Of a stretch of DNA of 64,000 nt, positions 32,613 through 44,700 are shown piece by piece. The stretch's first letter is position 1; every line of letters starts with the position of its first letter. Below the pieces are notes generated by a model. It had not been told where the DNA came from. It made no database searches and worked only from the letters and a program-made list of their open reading frames with translations. Source of the stretch: Phytophthora sp. 'mugwort' (Eukaryota; Oomycota; Peronosporomycetes; Peronosporales; Peronosporaceae); assembly GCA_033558025.1 (NCBI GenBank), contig JAUCEF010000013.1, forward strand, positions 613,001 to 677,000, in the 5' to 3' direction. Position numbers and translations under genes: made by a program.

Positions 32613-35424
32613 TGGACTCTACTGGCTTCAGACGCCTCAGCGATCGGCGAATGCGGCGACGAGTGGCAAGACTGTCGACCTGCACGCGCGCATGGGTCAC
32701 GCTCCGGTTGAGGTGCTTCGCAAGATGGTCGACAACCACATGATCAAGGACGCGAAGGCACCTTTCAAGTCGAGCGGACCAAGTCTGTGTCGTGGTTGCC
32801 AGCAAGGTAAAATGGTCCAAAAACCATTCCCAAGCAACCGTGACAAGCGTCGCTACGACACATTTGAGCTGCTCCACTTCGACATCTGCGGACCCATGGA
32901 GGAAAACTCGCTTGGCGGCAGCAAGTACCTGCTACTGATCGTGGACGAAGCCAGTGGATGCATGAAGGGTTTCTGCCTGCGTGCCAAGTCGGAGAGCGAA
33001 GACTGCATCAAGACGTACATCATGAAGGTGCAGAAGCAGTTCGGCAAGAAGGTCAAGTTTGTGCGGCACGACGGAGCTCGTGAGTTTGCGACCAACTCGC
33101 TCAACGACTTCTACGAAGACGAAGGCATCGAGCAGCAAACCACGGTTCCGTACGCGCACCAGACGAACGGCACGGCAGAGCGAGCTATCCGAACTATCGT
33201 CACGATCGGCCGCAGCATGCTGCATCACGCTAAGCTGGACAAGTGTTTCTGGGCTGAGGCGGCCATGACTGCCATTTACGTGAAGAATCGTCTGCCGTCA
33301 CCCAAGATCGAGCACAAGACTCCGTTCGAGATCGTTTACAACTCCAAGCCGAGTGTGAAGCACATGCGTGTGTTCGGCTGTCGGACGTACATTCTGACTC
33401 CGAAGGAGAAGCGGCTCAAGTGGGATCCCAAGGCTCGCGCTGGACTGTTCCTGGGTTACGAAGAAGTGTCCAAGGCGTATCGACTTTATGACATCGAGGC
33501 GGGGCAGGTCGTTATCAGTCGCGATGTCAACTTCGATGAGTCGACCTTTGGATGTTCACCGACGATTTCCGATGAAGATGTCGATGACCTGGACTTCGAC
33601 TCGCTCGACATCGACAATGATGGTTTCCGCCAGACGGAGTACACGCAGGCAGGGAAGCGCAAGAGCCGCCCGAGTGACGAAGATGAAGCTGCCAGAAAAC
33701 CGCGAGCTGTGCGTCATCGACCTGGACTGGAAGAAGCAAGTGCGCCGAACTACTCCCCTCCGCACCGAGCAGACGCAGACGAAGAAGAAAAGTCTGGAGA
33801 CCAAGATGAAGAATCGACTCCACCAGTTTTTTGGCGTGCAAGTGCCAATGCCGTCGAAGCAGGCGATCTATCGGAGCCGACGACATTCCAAGAAGCGGTG
33901 AACGGCCCCGACCAAGTGCACTGGCGCAAGGCGATTCGTGCTGAGCTCGAATCGATGCGACTTCGTGGTGTGTTTCGTGCTGCCAAGTTGCCTAACGGAC
34001 AACGCGCCATCGGCACCAAGTGGGTGTTCAAGATCAAGCGCAAAGCGGACGGATCGATCGAGAAGTACAAGGCGCGCCTCGTGGCCAAGGGGTTCAAGCA
34101 GAAGTACGGCATCGACTACACCGAGACGTTCTCGCCCGTGGTCAAGTACGTGACGCTGCGCATGATCATCGCGATTGCCAAGTATTTTGGCTGGCCCCTC
34201 GACCAACTCGACGTGGTGACAGCTTTCCTGTACGGGATAATGAAAGAACTGGTGTTCTGCGCGGTCCCCGAAGGTGTTGATCTCGACGGTGACTTCGACT
34301 GCCTGGAATTGGTGAAGGCGATCTACGGTCTCAAGCAAGCTTCGCGCGTGTGGAACGAGACCTTCGACGAGTTCGTGTGCTCCATCGGCTTTCAAGTATC
34401 GGCGTTCGACCCGTGCCTCTACATCAAGATCGTTGACGGTCACTGCGTGCTGGTGCTGGTCTACGTGGATGACGTGCTGATTACCGGAAGTTCACCCGAA
34501 CTGATCTCACGCACGAAGACCGACCTCAAGACACGCTTCGAGATGACCGACAGCGGCAAGTGCGCGTTCGTTCTTGGGATCGAATTGGTGGACGGCCCGG
34601 ACGGCAGCGTGACGATGTGTCAGCGCCGCTATGTGGATGACATTCTCAAGCGTTTTGGTATGGACGAGTGCAAGGCCGTGGTGAGTCCCGTCGATATAAG
34701 CACTCGACTGATTTCAAGTGACGCAGCGACCAAGGTGAACGCTCCGTTTCGCGAAGCTGTTGGTGCTCTGATGCACTTGATGACTGCCACGCGCCCGGAC
34801 ATCGCGTACGCCGTTGGCTATGCGTCGCGCTTCATGGAGAACCCTCAAGAAGAACACTGGGTTGCGGTCAAGCGTATCTTTCGCTACCTGCAAGGCACCA
34901 AGACGCATGGGATCTGCTTCAAGCCGGGTGACAACATCGACTTTCGTGGGTACTCGGATGCGGACTGGGCTGGCGACCTCGCGGACCGCAAGTCGACTTC
35001 CGGCTACACGTTCATGCTAATGGGTGCACCAGTGAGCTGGGGAAGCAAGAAGCAGTCAAGTGTTTCGCTGTCTACGAGTGAGGCGGAGTACATCGCACTC
35101 AGTCTGGCGATCCAAGAGGGCAAGTGGATTCATCGCCTGCTGCGCGAGATTCTGGCGGCCGCTAATGAGACTGGACCCGAGCTCATGATCCGCGAAGACA
35201 ACCAGTCGTGCATCAAGATGACGAAGAACCCAGTAAACCACGGTCGCGCCAAGCACATCGACATCAAGTACCACCACATCCGCGATGAAGTGAAGCGCGG
35301 TGAAGTCAAGCTCGAGTACTGCGAGACTTCTGTGATGCTAGCGGACATCATGACGAAGGCTCTCGCGGGACCACGCCATACGGATCTGACGGCGGCTCTC
35401 GGCATTCGTGGGACTTCGCATTGA
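32613..35424 (+). pseudogene. Cop-A gag-pol of T5, 3' piece
   Basis: Resumes at GLYWLQTPQ after B1 and carries the whole integrase, acidic linker, RT with YVDD and RNase H, to TGA at 35422-35424. No disabling change is visible besides the insertion. An ATG at 32608 in the duplicated target allows an open frame, but Gag and protease are absent. Confidence 0.92.
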
Positions 35425-35431
35425 GGGGGCG

Positions 35432-35781
35432 TACTGACGGTTACCGGTTTGGTATCAGTTATTAGCCGTGAACCGGTTAACCCGAACCGGTCCAATCCGA
35501 ACCCACGTTGATTATGGTGATTACGGTAAGTTGTTTACGCCACCGATGATTAGACGAGTAGGATGATTGGACGAACACCGGTGAGTGATGGTTGATTAGA
35601 TGCACTAGGTGATAGGACGCAGGGTCGCGTGTCTATAACAGTAGGGTGTAAGCTCCAACAATTCAATCACTTTCGAATCTTCATTCTACCCCTCAAGTGC
35701 CTTCGCTCCGGTCCCGCCGTCTGCGACGTCCCTCCCTCCGCTTCGTACAAGCTTCGTGTCCAAGATCCATACCTTTCATCA
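35432..35781 (+). repeat. Cop-A LTR shared by T5 and T6, 350 bp
   Basis: Array-type LTR whose fourth base is private to this copy at the outer end (TACTGACGG where others read TATTGACGG). Confidence 0.94.
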
Positions 35782-35797
35782 GGTTATGAGCCCAAGC
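35782..35797 (+). other. Primer-binding site of T6
   Basis: GGTTATGAGCCCAAGC with the gag ATG at 35786. Confidence 0.85.
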
Positions 35798-35980
35798 ACC
35801 ATGTCCTCTGCCCAAGACGCCTCGACCAAGGTCTCCATTGACAAGTTCAACGGGGACAACTACGCGACGTGGAACCGCTACATGCGTGGCGTGTTCCTGA
35901 CCAAGTCGACGTGGCATGTCGTGAACCGTGAGACGACGCCAAGCTACACGGACTCGCGGGCCAAGGACGACTACGTCAAG
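35786..35980 (+). pseudogene. Cop-A gag-pol of T6, first piece (Gag N-terminus)
   Basis: Codons 1-65 of Gag up to AKDDYVK, then cut by the LTR at 35981, which supplies a stop two codons on. It holds no enzymatic motif. Confidence 0.92.
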
Positions 35981-36320
35981 TATTGACGGTTACCGGTTGG
36001 TATCAGTTATTAGCCGTGAACCGGTTAACCCGAACCGGTCCAATCCGAACCCACGTTGATTATGGTGGTTACGGTAGGTTGTTTACGCCACCGATGATTA
36101 GACGAGTAGGATGATTGGACGAGTGCGGAGTGTTGGTGATTGGATGCACCAAATGATTGGATGCAGGGCTGCATATCTATGTAGTGTAAGCTCCGATAAA
36201 TCAGTCACTTTCGAATCTTCCTTCTTCAGCTCAAGTGGTCTTCACTCCGGTCTTCGCACCAAGTGCAGAACTCCCTCCGCTCAACCCAAGCCTCGCGTCA
36301 AGACCTCAACACCTTTATCA
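35981..36320 (+). repeat. 5' LTR of the defective Cop-A copy, 340 bp
   Basis: Subfamily c LTR: begins TATTGACGGTTACCGG and ends CTTTATCA. An initiator-like TCACTTTCGAATCT is at 36205-36218. There is no ATG between it and the primer-binding site. Confidence 0.93.
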
Positions 36321-36336
36321 GGTTATGAGCCCAAGC
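36321..36336 (+). other. Primer-binding site of the defective Cop-A copy
   Basis: GGTTATGAGCCCAAGC with the gag ATG at 36325, the same as in intact elements. Confidence 0.85.
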
Positions 36337-39300
36337 ACCATGTCCTCTGCCCAAGACGCCTCGACCAAGGTCTCCATTCACAAGTTCAACGGGGACAACT
36401 ACGCGACGTGGAACCGCTACATGCGTGGCGTGTTCCTGACCAAGTCGACGTGGCATGTCGTGAACCGTGAGACGACGCCAAGCTACACGGACTCGCGGGC
36501 CAAGGACGACTACGTCAAGTTGAGCAACATCGCTTTCGGACTGATGCTGCTCCACATGGACGCGGACTACCACCATGTGGTCGACGACTGCGAGGAAGCG
36601 TGGGTTGCCTGGTCGCGCCTGAAGACGCTGTACGGTGGTTCGCAGAAGGCTGGACGCATCTACCTGAAGCGCCAACTCTTCAGCATGGAGATGTCGGAAG
36701 GCGGCAATGTGTTGCATCATTGCAACGAGGTCCTCAACATCAGCGCCAAGCTCAGCAGCATCGGTGCCAAGATGGAGGACGAGGACGTGGCGATCTGCTT
36801 GTTGCGCAGCCTCCCCAAGAGCTACGAGAACGTCGTGCTGAACTTGGAGATGAGCAGCGCTGAACTGCGGTCGCAAGACATCGTGAAGGTGCTCACGAAC
36901 GAGCACATCAAGAGACAAGGCGAGAAGACGGCGACGGTGAAGACGGAGAACGCGGCCAAGGCGTTCAACACCGACCGAGAGTCTCGCCAGTGTACGTACT
37001 GCGGAAAAGTGGGGCACACGATTGACAAGTGCTGGACCAAGCAGAAGGACGAGAACCGAGGGCCGAGACGCGGCGGCAACGGCCGTGGACGCGGGGCCAA
37101 CAACATCCAGTGGAGAAACGACAGCAACGGCTACGACCGACTACGATCGAGTAGCGTTCGCGGTTTCACTGGAATGTGGGGTTTCGACGGGCAAGAATGT
37201 GTCCGGGATGTGGGCGGTCGACAGCGGCGCAACGCACCACATCTGCAACGACAAGACCAAGTTCGTCCATTTGATTGAGCGGAACGAAGGCGAACTTTCG
37301 GTGGCCGACGGCAACAAGGCGGCCATCATGGGTGTGGGGACCATCGTGGAACAAGTAGTCCTGCCTAACGGCGACGAGCGCGAGATCGAGATCAAGAACG
37401 CGCTGTACGTGCCAAATATGAGCAAGAATCTGCTTTCAGTGCCGCAGATAAATAAGCATGGCAAGTTCCAAGTGATATTTGACGGCACTGAGATGCACGT
37501 TTCGCGCAAGGACTCGAATCAAGTGGTGGCGACGGCGGATCTCGTGGATGGACTCTACTGGCTTCGCACACCTCAGCGATCGGCGAATGCGGCGACGAGT
37601 GGCAAGACTGTCGACCTGCACGCGCGCATGGGTCACGCTCCAGTCGAGGTGCTTCGCAAGATGGTCGACACCAAGATGATCAAGGACGCGAAAGCACCTT
37701 CCAAGTCGAGTGGACCAAGTGTGTGTCGTGGTTGCCAGCAAGGCAAAATGGTCCAAAAACCATTTCCAAGCAACCGTGACAAGCGTCGCTACGACACATT
37801 TGAGCTGCTCCACTTCGACATCTGCGGACCCATGGAGGAAAACTCGCTTGGCGGCAGCAAGTACCTGCTACTGATCGTGGACGAAGCCAGTGGATGCATG
37901 AAGGGTTTCTGCCTGCGTGCCAAGTCGAAGAGCGAAGACTGCATCAAGACGTACATCATGAAGGTGCAGAAGCAGTTCGGCAAGAAGGTCAAGTTTGTGC
38001 GGCACGACGGAGCTCGTGAGTTTGCGACCAACTCGCTCAACGACTTCTACGAAGACGAAGGCATCGAGCAGCAAACCACGGTTCCGTACGCGCACCAGAC
38101 CAACGGCACGGCAGAGCGAGCCATCCGAACTATCGTCACGATCGGCCGCAGCATGTTGCATCACGCCAAGCTGGACAAGTGTTTCTGGGCTGAGGCGGCG
38201 ATGACAGCCATCTATGTGAAGAACCGCCTGCCGTCACCCAAGATCGAGCACAAGACTCCGTTCGAGATCGTCTACAAGTCCAAGCCGAGTGTGAAGCACA
38301 TGCGTGTGTTCGGCTGTCGGACGTACATCCTGACTCCGAAGGAGAAGCGACTCAAGTGGGATCCCAAGGCTCGCGCCGGATTGTTTCTGGGTTACGAAGA
38401 AGTGTCCAAGGCGTATCGACTTTATGACATCGAGGCGGGGCAGGTGGTCATCAGTCGCGATGTCAACTTCGATGAATCAACCTTTGGATTTTCACCGTCG
38501 ATTTCTGATGAAGATGTCGACGACCTGGACTTCGACTCGCTCGACATCGAGGATGATGGTCCGCGCCAGACGGAGTACAAACAGGCAGGGAAGCGCAAGA
38601 GCCGCCCGAGTGACGAAGATGAAGCTGCCAGAAGACCGCGCGCTGTGCGTCATCGACCTGGACTGGAAGAAGCAAGTGCACCGAACGACTCCCCTTCGCA
38701 CCGAACAGACGCAGATGAAGAAGAAAAGTCTGGAGACCAAGATGAAGAATCGACTCCATCTGTGTTTTGGCGTGCAAGTGCCAACGCGGTCGAAGCAGCC
38801 GTGGACTTATCGGAGCCGTCGACATTCCAAGAAGCGGTCAACGGCCCGGACCAACTGCACTGGCGCAAGGCGATTCGTGCTGAGCTCGAATCGATGCGAC
38901 TTCGTGGTGTGTTTCGTGCTGCCAAGTTGCCTAACGGACAACGCGCCATCGGCACCAAGTGGGTGTTCAAGATCAAGCGCAAAGCCGACGGATCGATCGA
39001 GAAGTACAAGGCGCGCCTCGTGGCCAAGGGTTTCAAGCAAAAGTACGGCATCGACTACACCGAGACGTTCTCGCCCGTGGTGAAGTACGTGACGCTGCGC
39101 ATGATCATCGCGATTACCAAGTATTTTGACTGGCCCCTCGACCAACTCGACGTGGTGACAGCTTTCCTGTACGGGATAATGAAAGAACTGGTGTTCTGCG
39201 CGGTCCCCGAAGGTGTTGATCTCAACGGTGACTTCGACTGCCTGGAATTGGTGAAGGCGATCTACGGTCTCAAGCAAGCTTCGCGCGTGTGGAACGAGAC

Positions 39301-39574
39301 CTTCGACGAGTTCGTGTGCTCCATCGGCTTTCAAGTATCGGCGTTCGACCCGTGCCTCTACATCAAGATGACGAAGAACCCAGTAAACCACGGTCGCGCC
39401 AAGCACATCGACATCAAGTACCACCACATCCGCGATGAAGTGAAGCGCGGTGAAGTCAAGCTCGAGTACTGCGAGACTTCTGTGATGCTAGCGGACATCA
39501 TGACGAAGGCTCTCGCGGGACCACGCCATACGGATCTGACGGCGGCTCTCGGCATTCGTGGGACTTCGCATTGA
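36325..39574 (+). pseudogene. Cop-A gag-pol of subfamily c with a frameshift and an in-frame 789-bp deletion
   Basis: Two bases are lost at about 37134-37140 in the CTACGA repeats after the zinc knuckle, so Gag (stop at 37278) is out of frame with protease and the rest. A 789-bp deletion (263 codons) joins two copies of CATCAAGAT at 39361-39369 and removes RT from about residue 1013, including YVDD, and most of RNase H including D1191 and E1232. The remaining frame stays open to TGA at 39572-39574. Protease DSG and the integrase triad remain. Roughly 37356-38860 is markedly divergent from the array (for example [20 protein letters not shown]), while flanking parts are nearly identical. RT is certainly inactive. 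Confidence 0.93.
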
Positions 39575-39581
39575 GGGGGCG

Positions 39582-39921
39582 TATTGACGGTTACCGGTTG
39601 GTATCAGTTATTAGCCGTGAACCGGTTAACCCGAACCGGTCCAATCCGAACCCACGTTGATTATGGTGGTTACGGTAAGTTGTTTACGCCACCGATGATT
39701 AGACGAGTAGGATGATTGGACGAGTGCGGAGTGTTGGTGATTGGATGCACCAAATGATTGTATGCAGGGCTGCATATCTATGTAGTGTAAGCTCCGATAA
39801 ATCAGTCACTTTCGAATCTTCCTTCTTCAGCTCAAGTGGTCTTCACTCCGGTCTTCGCACCAAGTGCAGAACTCCCTCCGCTCAACCCAAGCCTCGCGTC
39901 AAGACCTCAACACCTTTATCA
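39582..39921 (+). repeat. 3' LTR of the defective Cop-A copy, 340 bp
   Basis: Differs from its partner at two bases (GGTAAGTTG for GGTAGGTTG, and GATTGTATG for GATTGGATG). Followed by the target copy TCAAG. Confidence 0.93.
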
Positions 39922-39926
39922 TCAAG

Positions 39927-41371
39927 TTGAGCAACATCGCTTTCGGACTGATGCTGCTCCACATGGACGCGGACTACCACCATGTGGTCGACGACTGCGA
40001 GGAAGCGTGGGTTGCCTGGTCGCGCCTGAAGACGCTGTACGGTGGTTCGCAGAAGGCTGGACGCATCTACCTGAAGCGCCAACTCTTCAGCATGGAGATG
40101 TCGGAAGGCGGCAATGTGTTGCATCATTGCAACGAAGTCCTCAACATCAGCGCCAAGCTCAGCAGCATCGGTGCCAAGATGGAGGACGAGGACGTGGCGA
40201 TCTGCTTGTTGCGCAGCCTCCCCAAGAGCTACGAGAACGTCGTGCTGAACTTGGAGATGAGCAGCGCTGAACTGCGGTCGCAAGACGTCGTGAAGGTGCT
40301 CACGAACGAGCACATCAAGAGACAAGGCGAGAAGACGGCGACGGTGAAGACTGAGAACGCGGCCAAGGCGTTCAACACCGACCGAGAGTCTCGCCAGTGT
40401 ACGTACTGCGGAAAAGTGGGGCACACGATTGACAAGTGCTGGACCAAGCAGAAGGACGAGAACCGAGGGCCGAGACGCGGCGGCAACGGCCGTGGACGCG
40501 GGGCCAACAACATCCAGTGGAGAAACGACAGCAACGGCTACGACTACGACTACGATCGAGTAGCGTTCGCGGTTTCACTGGAATGTGGGGTTTCGACGGG
40601 CAAGAATGTGTCCGGGATGTGGGCGGTCGACAGCGGCGCAACGCACCACATCTGCAACGACAAGACCAAGTTCGTCCATTTGATTGAGCGGAACGAAGGC
40701 GAACTTTCGGTGGCCGACGGCAACAAGGCGGCCATCATGGGTGTGGGGACCATCGTGGAACAAGTGGTTCTGCCCAATGGCGACGAGCGCGAGATCGAGA
40801 TCAAGAACGCGCTGTACGTGCCAAGCATGAGCAAGAATCTGCTTTCGGTACCGCAGATCAACAAAAGTGACAAGTTTCAAGTGGTGTTCGACGGCACCAA
40901 GATGCAGATTGCGCACAAAGGCTCCAAGCAAGTGGTGGCGACGGCAAACCTCATGGATGGACTCTACTGGCTTCAGACGCCTCAGCGATCGGCGAATGCG
41001 GCGACGAGTGGCAAGACTGTCGACCTGCACGCGCGCATGGGTCACGCTCCGGTTGAGGTGCTTCGCAAGATGGTCGACAACCACATGATCAAGGACGCGA
41101 AGGCACCTTTCAAGTCGAGCGGACCAAGTCTGTGTCGTGGTTGCCAGCAAGGTAAAATGGTCCAAAAACCATTCCCAAGCAACCGTGACAAGCGTCGCTA
41201 CGACACATTTGAGCTGCTCCACTTCGACATCTGCGGACCCATGGAGGAAAACTCGCTTGGCGGCAGCAAGTACCTGCTACTGATCGTGGACGAAGCCAGT
41301 GGATGCATGAAGGGTTTCTGCCTGCGTGCCAAGTCGGAGAGCGAAGACTGCATCAAGACGTACATCATGAA
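39927..41371 (+). pseudogene. Cop-A gag-pol of T6, second piece
   Basis: Continues Gag from [10 protein letters not shown], with the CCHC knuckle, protease DSG, integrase zinc group and first integrase aspartate, and is cut at KTYIMK by B2. Reading passes a few codons into the antisense B2 LTR and stops. Confidence 0.92.
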
Positions 41372-41725
41372 AAAAGGCTTGGTCACTTGATGGCAAAATG
41401 CAAAGTGATTGATTTAGGTCCTTAGTTCGCAAACTCCTTGCTACCTCTAAGCCTACAGTTCTACCTACTGGGTACACTCTACTGGATTCTCTACTGGATA
41501 CTGAGTTACTTCAGCCAATCAGGGAGTGCCACGTAGAGCCCATCATGTACCCACAATCTTGTACCCACCCATGGCGTAATCGTCCGTGGCGTAAACACCG
41601 TCCCATAAACACCGTGACGTAATCTTCGTCTCGTAATCACAGGATGATTGCGATGCCACTGAGTGAAGGTCATACCGGTATCCTACCGGTATACAGCAGC
41701 TGGTCGAGACGTCTCCTTGACAACA
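41372..41725 (-). repeat. 3' LTR of B2, 354 bp
   Basis: On the element strand it runs TGTTGTC to CCTTTT. It contains the end of the gag-pol frame and its stop at 41683-41685. Confidence 0.95.
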
Positions 41726-44700
41726 CTCCCACTCGACTCGACAGCCTTCAGCGCTTCGATGCCGAGTTTGCTCCGGAGCACACTGAACTGCGTCGCAGAG
41801 ATTGGCTTCGTCATGATGTCCGCCAGCATGTCGGTTGTCGAAACATACTGCAGCACCACTTGACCGTCTTCCACCTTCTCGCGCACGAAATGGTAGCGAA
41901 TGTCGATGTGCTTGGTGCGCTTGTGGAATTCGGGATTCTTGGCCAACGCGATGGAACCTTGGTTGTCCTCGTAGATCTTGATTGCTTCATCGCTTGTCAT
42001 CTCGCCGAGCTCGCACAGGAACACCTTGAGCCACACCGCCTCTTGTGTCGCCTCCGATAGCGCCATGTACTCAGCTTCCGTCGAAGACAGCGCCACTGTC
42101 CGCTGCTTCTTGCTCCTCCAGCTGATGCATCCGCCATTCATCATGAACGCGTAGCCACTTGTACTTCTTCTTGACTCGATGTCTCCAGCCCAGTCGGCAT
42201 CTGAATAGCCTTGGGGTCCGTCGTCGCAGCTCGCTTGAAACTCGATGCCGTGCGTCTTCGTGCCTTGAATGTACCTGAAGACCCTCTTGAGCGCCTGCCA
42301 GTGTGTCGGACATGGGTCTGCTGCAAACTGGCTGAGAACTCCCACTGCTGCTGCGAGGTCCGGGCGTGTGCCTACCATGAGATACATGAGGCATCCCACA
42401 GCGTTCCGGTATGGCACGTTTACCATGGTCTCGTCGTGCTTGCAGCCGCCATCGCACATGGCCTTGGTCAGCTTGAGGCCCGGATCCTGTGGCGTCTTAA
42501 CAGGGTTGCTCTTCTCCATGTTGAACTTCTCCAGAATGTCTTTCGCAAACTTGGTTTGCCGCATCGACACCTTCCCTGTCGTCATATCTTGATCGATTTC
42601 CATGCCGAGGAAGTACTTGAGGTGGCCCAGGTCCGTCATCTCGAAACGGTCACTGAGCGCCTTCTTCGTCGACTTGAGCAGCTTGTCGTTGTTACTTGCG
42701 AGGATCAGGTCGTCGACATATAGCGCCACGAAGATCATGTCTTGGTCGTCACGCTTGAAGTAGATGCAGTGGTCAGACTCGCACTTCTTGAACCCTAGCT
42801 TGAGCATGAGGTCGTCGATGGTCTTGTTCCACATCCTCGGCGACTGCTTCAAACCGTAAAGAGACCGCTTGAGCTGACAGACATAGTCCGGGTGCTTTTC
42901 ATCGATGTAGCCGTCCGGCTGTGCCATGTAGATGTCTTCGTCTAACAAACCGTTCAGGAAAGCTGTCTTGACATCCATCTGGTGCACCATGAGATTGTAC
43001 TTGGCCGCCAGACTGAGCAGGATCCTGATCGACGTGAACTTGGCCACTGGCGCGAAAGTCTCGTCGTAGTCGATGCCGTACTTCTGCGAAAATCCCTTGG
43101 CCACCAGGCGCGCCTTGAACCGTTCGATCTCTCCAGCCTGGTTCTCCTTCACACGGAACACCCATCGGTTGCCGATTGCCTTGCGTCCTTTTGGCAGCGG
43201 CACGAGGATCCACGTCTCGTTCTTGCGGAGCGACTCGACCTCCGAGTCACACGCCTCTTTCCACTTGACTGCGTCGCTGGATTCCATCGCCGACTTGAAC
43301 GTGGTCGGCATTTCTCCCACTGAATTCACGACGTATGCAGCTTCGAAGTCTTGACTTTCTTGAGCCGCAGCCGACATCTCGTCCAGAGTCAGGTGTCGAC
43401 TCTGCCGCTTGGCACTTGGAACTTCCACAGCTTCTTCCAGCGACTGCGTCCGCGGGTGTCGCTTGCTGCCTGGTTCAAAACCTTCGTCCCGCGCTGCTTC
43501 TTCGTCTTCTTCTTCTTTGTCGTCTTCATCCGACTGCAACGAATCTTGATCCGTCGTCTCTTCATCTTGAATGACCACCACCTCCCTCTGATGGTAGTCA
43601 CGTCTCCCACTGTCGAAGACGTCTTCCATGAACTGCGCGTCGCGGCTCACCAACACGCGACCGCTCTTGGTCTCTTCGAAACGGTACGCTTTCTCATGCT
43701 CCGAGTATCCCAGGAACCGACAGCGCACCGACCGAGCGTCAAACTTGGTGCGCTTCTCCTTCGGCACGTGCACGTACGCGTGGCAACCGAACACCTTGAG
43801 GTTCGCTAGCAGCGGTTTCTTGCCTGTCCAAACCTGGTGCGGCGACTTGTCGTGGTTGATGGCACGCGTCGGACACCGATTACGGAGGAACGTAGCTGTC
43901 ACGACAGCTTCACCCCAATACGTCTTGGGCAATCCAGCATGTTCCAGCATGCAGCGCGCACACTCCACCAACGTCCGGTTCATGCGCTCGGCGACTCCGT
44001 TCAGCTGAGGCGTGTATGGCGGCGTGAACTTCTGCATGATACCACGGTCCGCACAGAACTTGGCCATCTCACCCGAAGTGTACTCGCCGCCGTTGTCGCT
44101 CCGCAGCATTTTCACGCGCTTGCCAGTCTGGGTCTCAGCTAACGCGACGAATTGCGCGAACTTGTCGGCCACCTCGGACTTGTTGCGCAGCAAGTACACC
44201 ACACAGAAGTGCGACTTGTCATCGATAAACGTGACAAAATAGCGCTTGCCTCCAAAGGTCGGCGTCTGCATGGGACCGCATACATCACTGTGTACGACTT
44301 CTAGCACTTGCTTGGCACGGTTTGGCGACGTCTTCATGTAGCTTACTCGCGTTTGCTTGCCGAGTGAGCATCCGTCGCATAACTCCCACTGCTTCACCGA
44401 CGCCATATCGATACCAACACCGTAGCCCTTCTTGACGATGGCGTCTAGACCGCCATGGCCGATGTGACCAAGTCGAAGGTGCCAGAGGTACGACGTGGTG
44501 TCCCCTTGGCGATCCTTCGAACTTGCCGCATTGGCCTCGTCAGGCATCATCGGAGTCATGCACAGCTTGAACAGCCCTTTGCCCTCACGAGCGCCGAGCT
44601 TCCACTTGAGACTCTTCGTTTCAGCGAAGCACCCGTCGCTCTCGAAGATAACTGGCCCGACGTCCTTAGTGAACCGACCAACTGAAAACAGGTTGCGCGA

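Larger units (their letters stand above)
26234..35781 (+). mobile_element. Cop-A unit T5, split by Cop-B copy B1
   Basis: LTRs at 26234-26583 and 35432-35781. The internal region is broken after 27813 by B1, with the target ATGGA at 27809-27813 and 32608-32612. The two coding pieces (1226 + 2812 nt after removing one ATGGA) add up to exactly 4038 nt in frame, so T5 was an intact gene before B1 arrived. Confidence 0.94.
35981..39921 (+). mobile_element. Defective Cop-A copy (subfamily c) in T6, 3941 bp
   Basis: A same-strand element with 340-bp LTRs (35981-36320 and 39582-39921) and perfect 5-bp duplication TCAAG (35976-35980 and 39922-39926). The LTRs differ by two substitutions. Its LTR is a distinct type: the downstream half differs strongly from the array LTR, and it ends CCTTTATCA. 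The coding region has a 2-bp and a 789-bp deletion. It would need proteins supplied by another copy to move. Confidence 0.94.
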
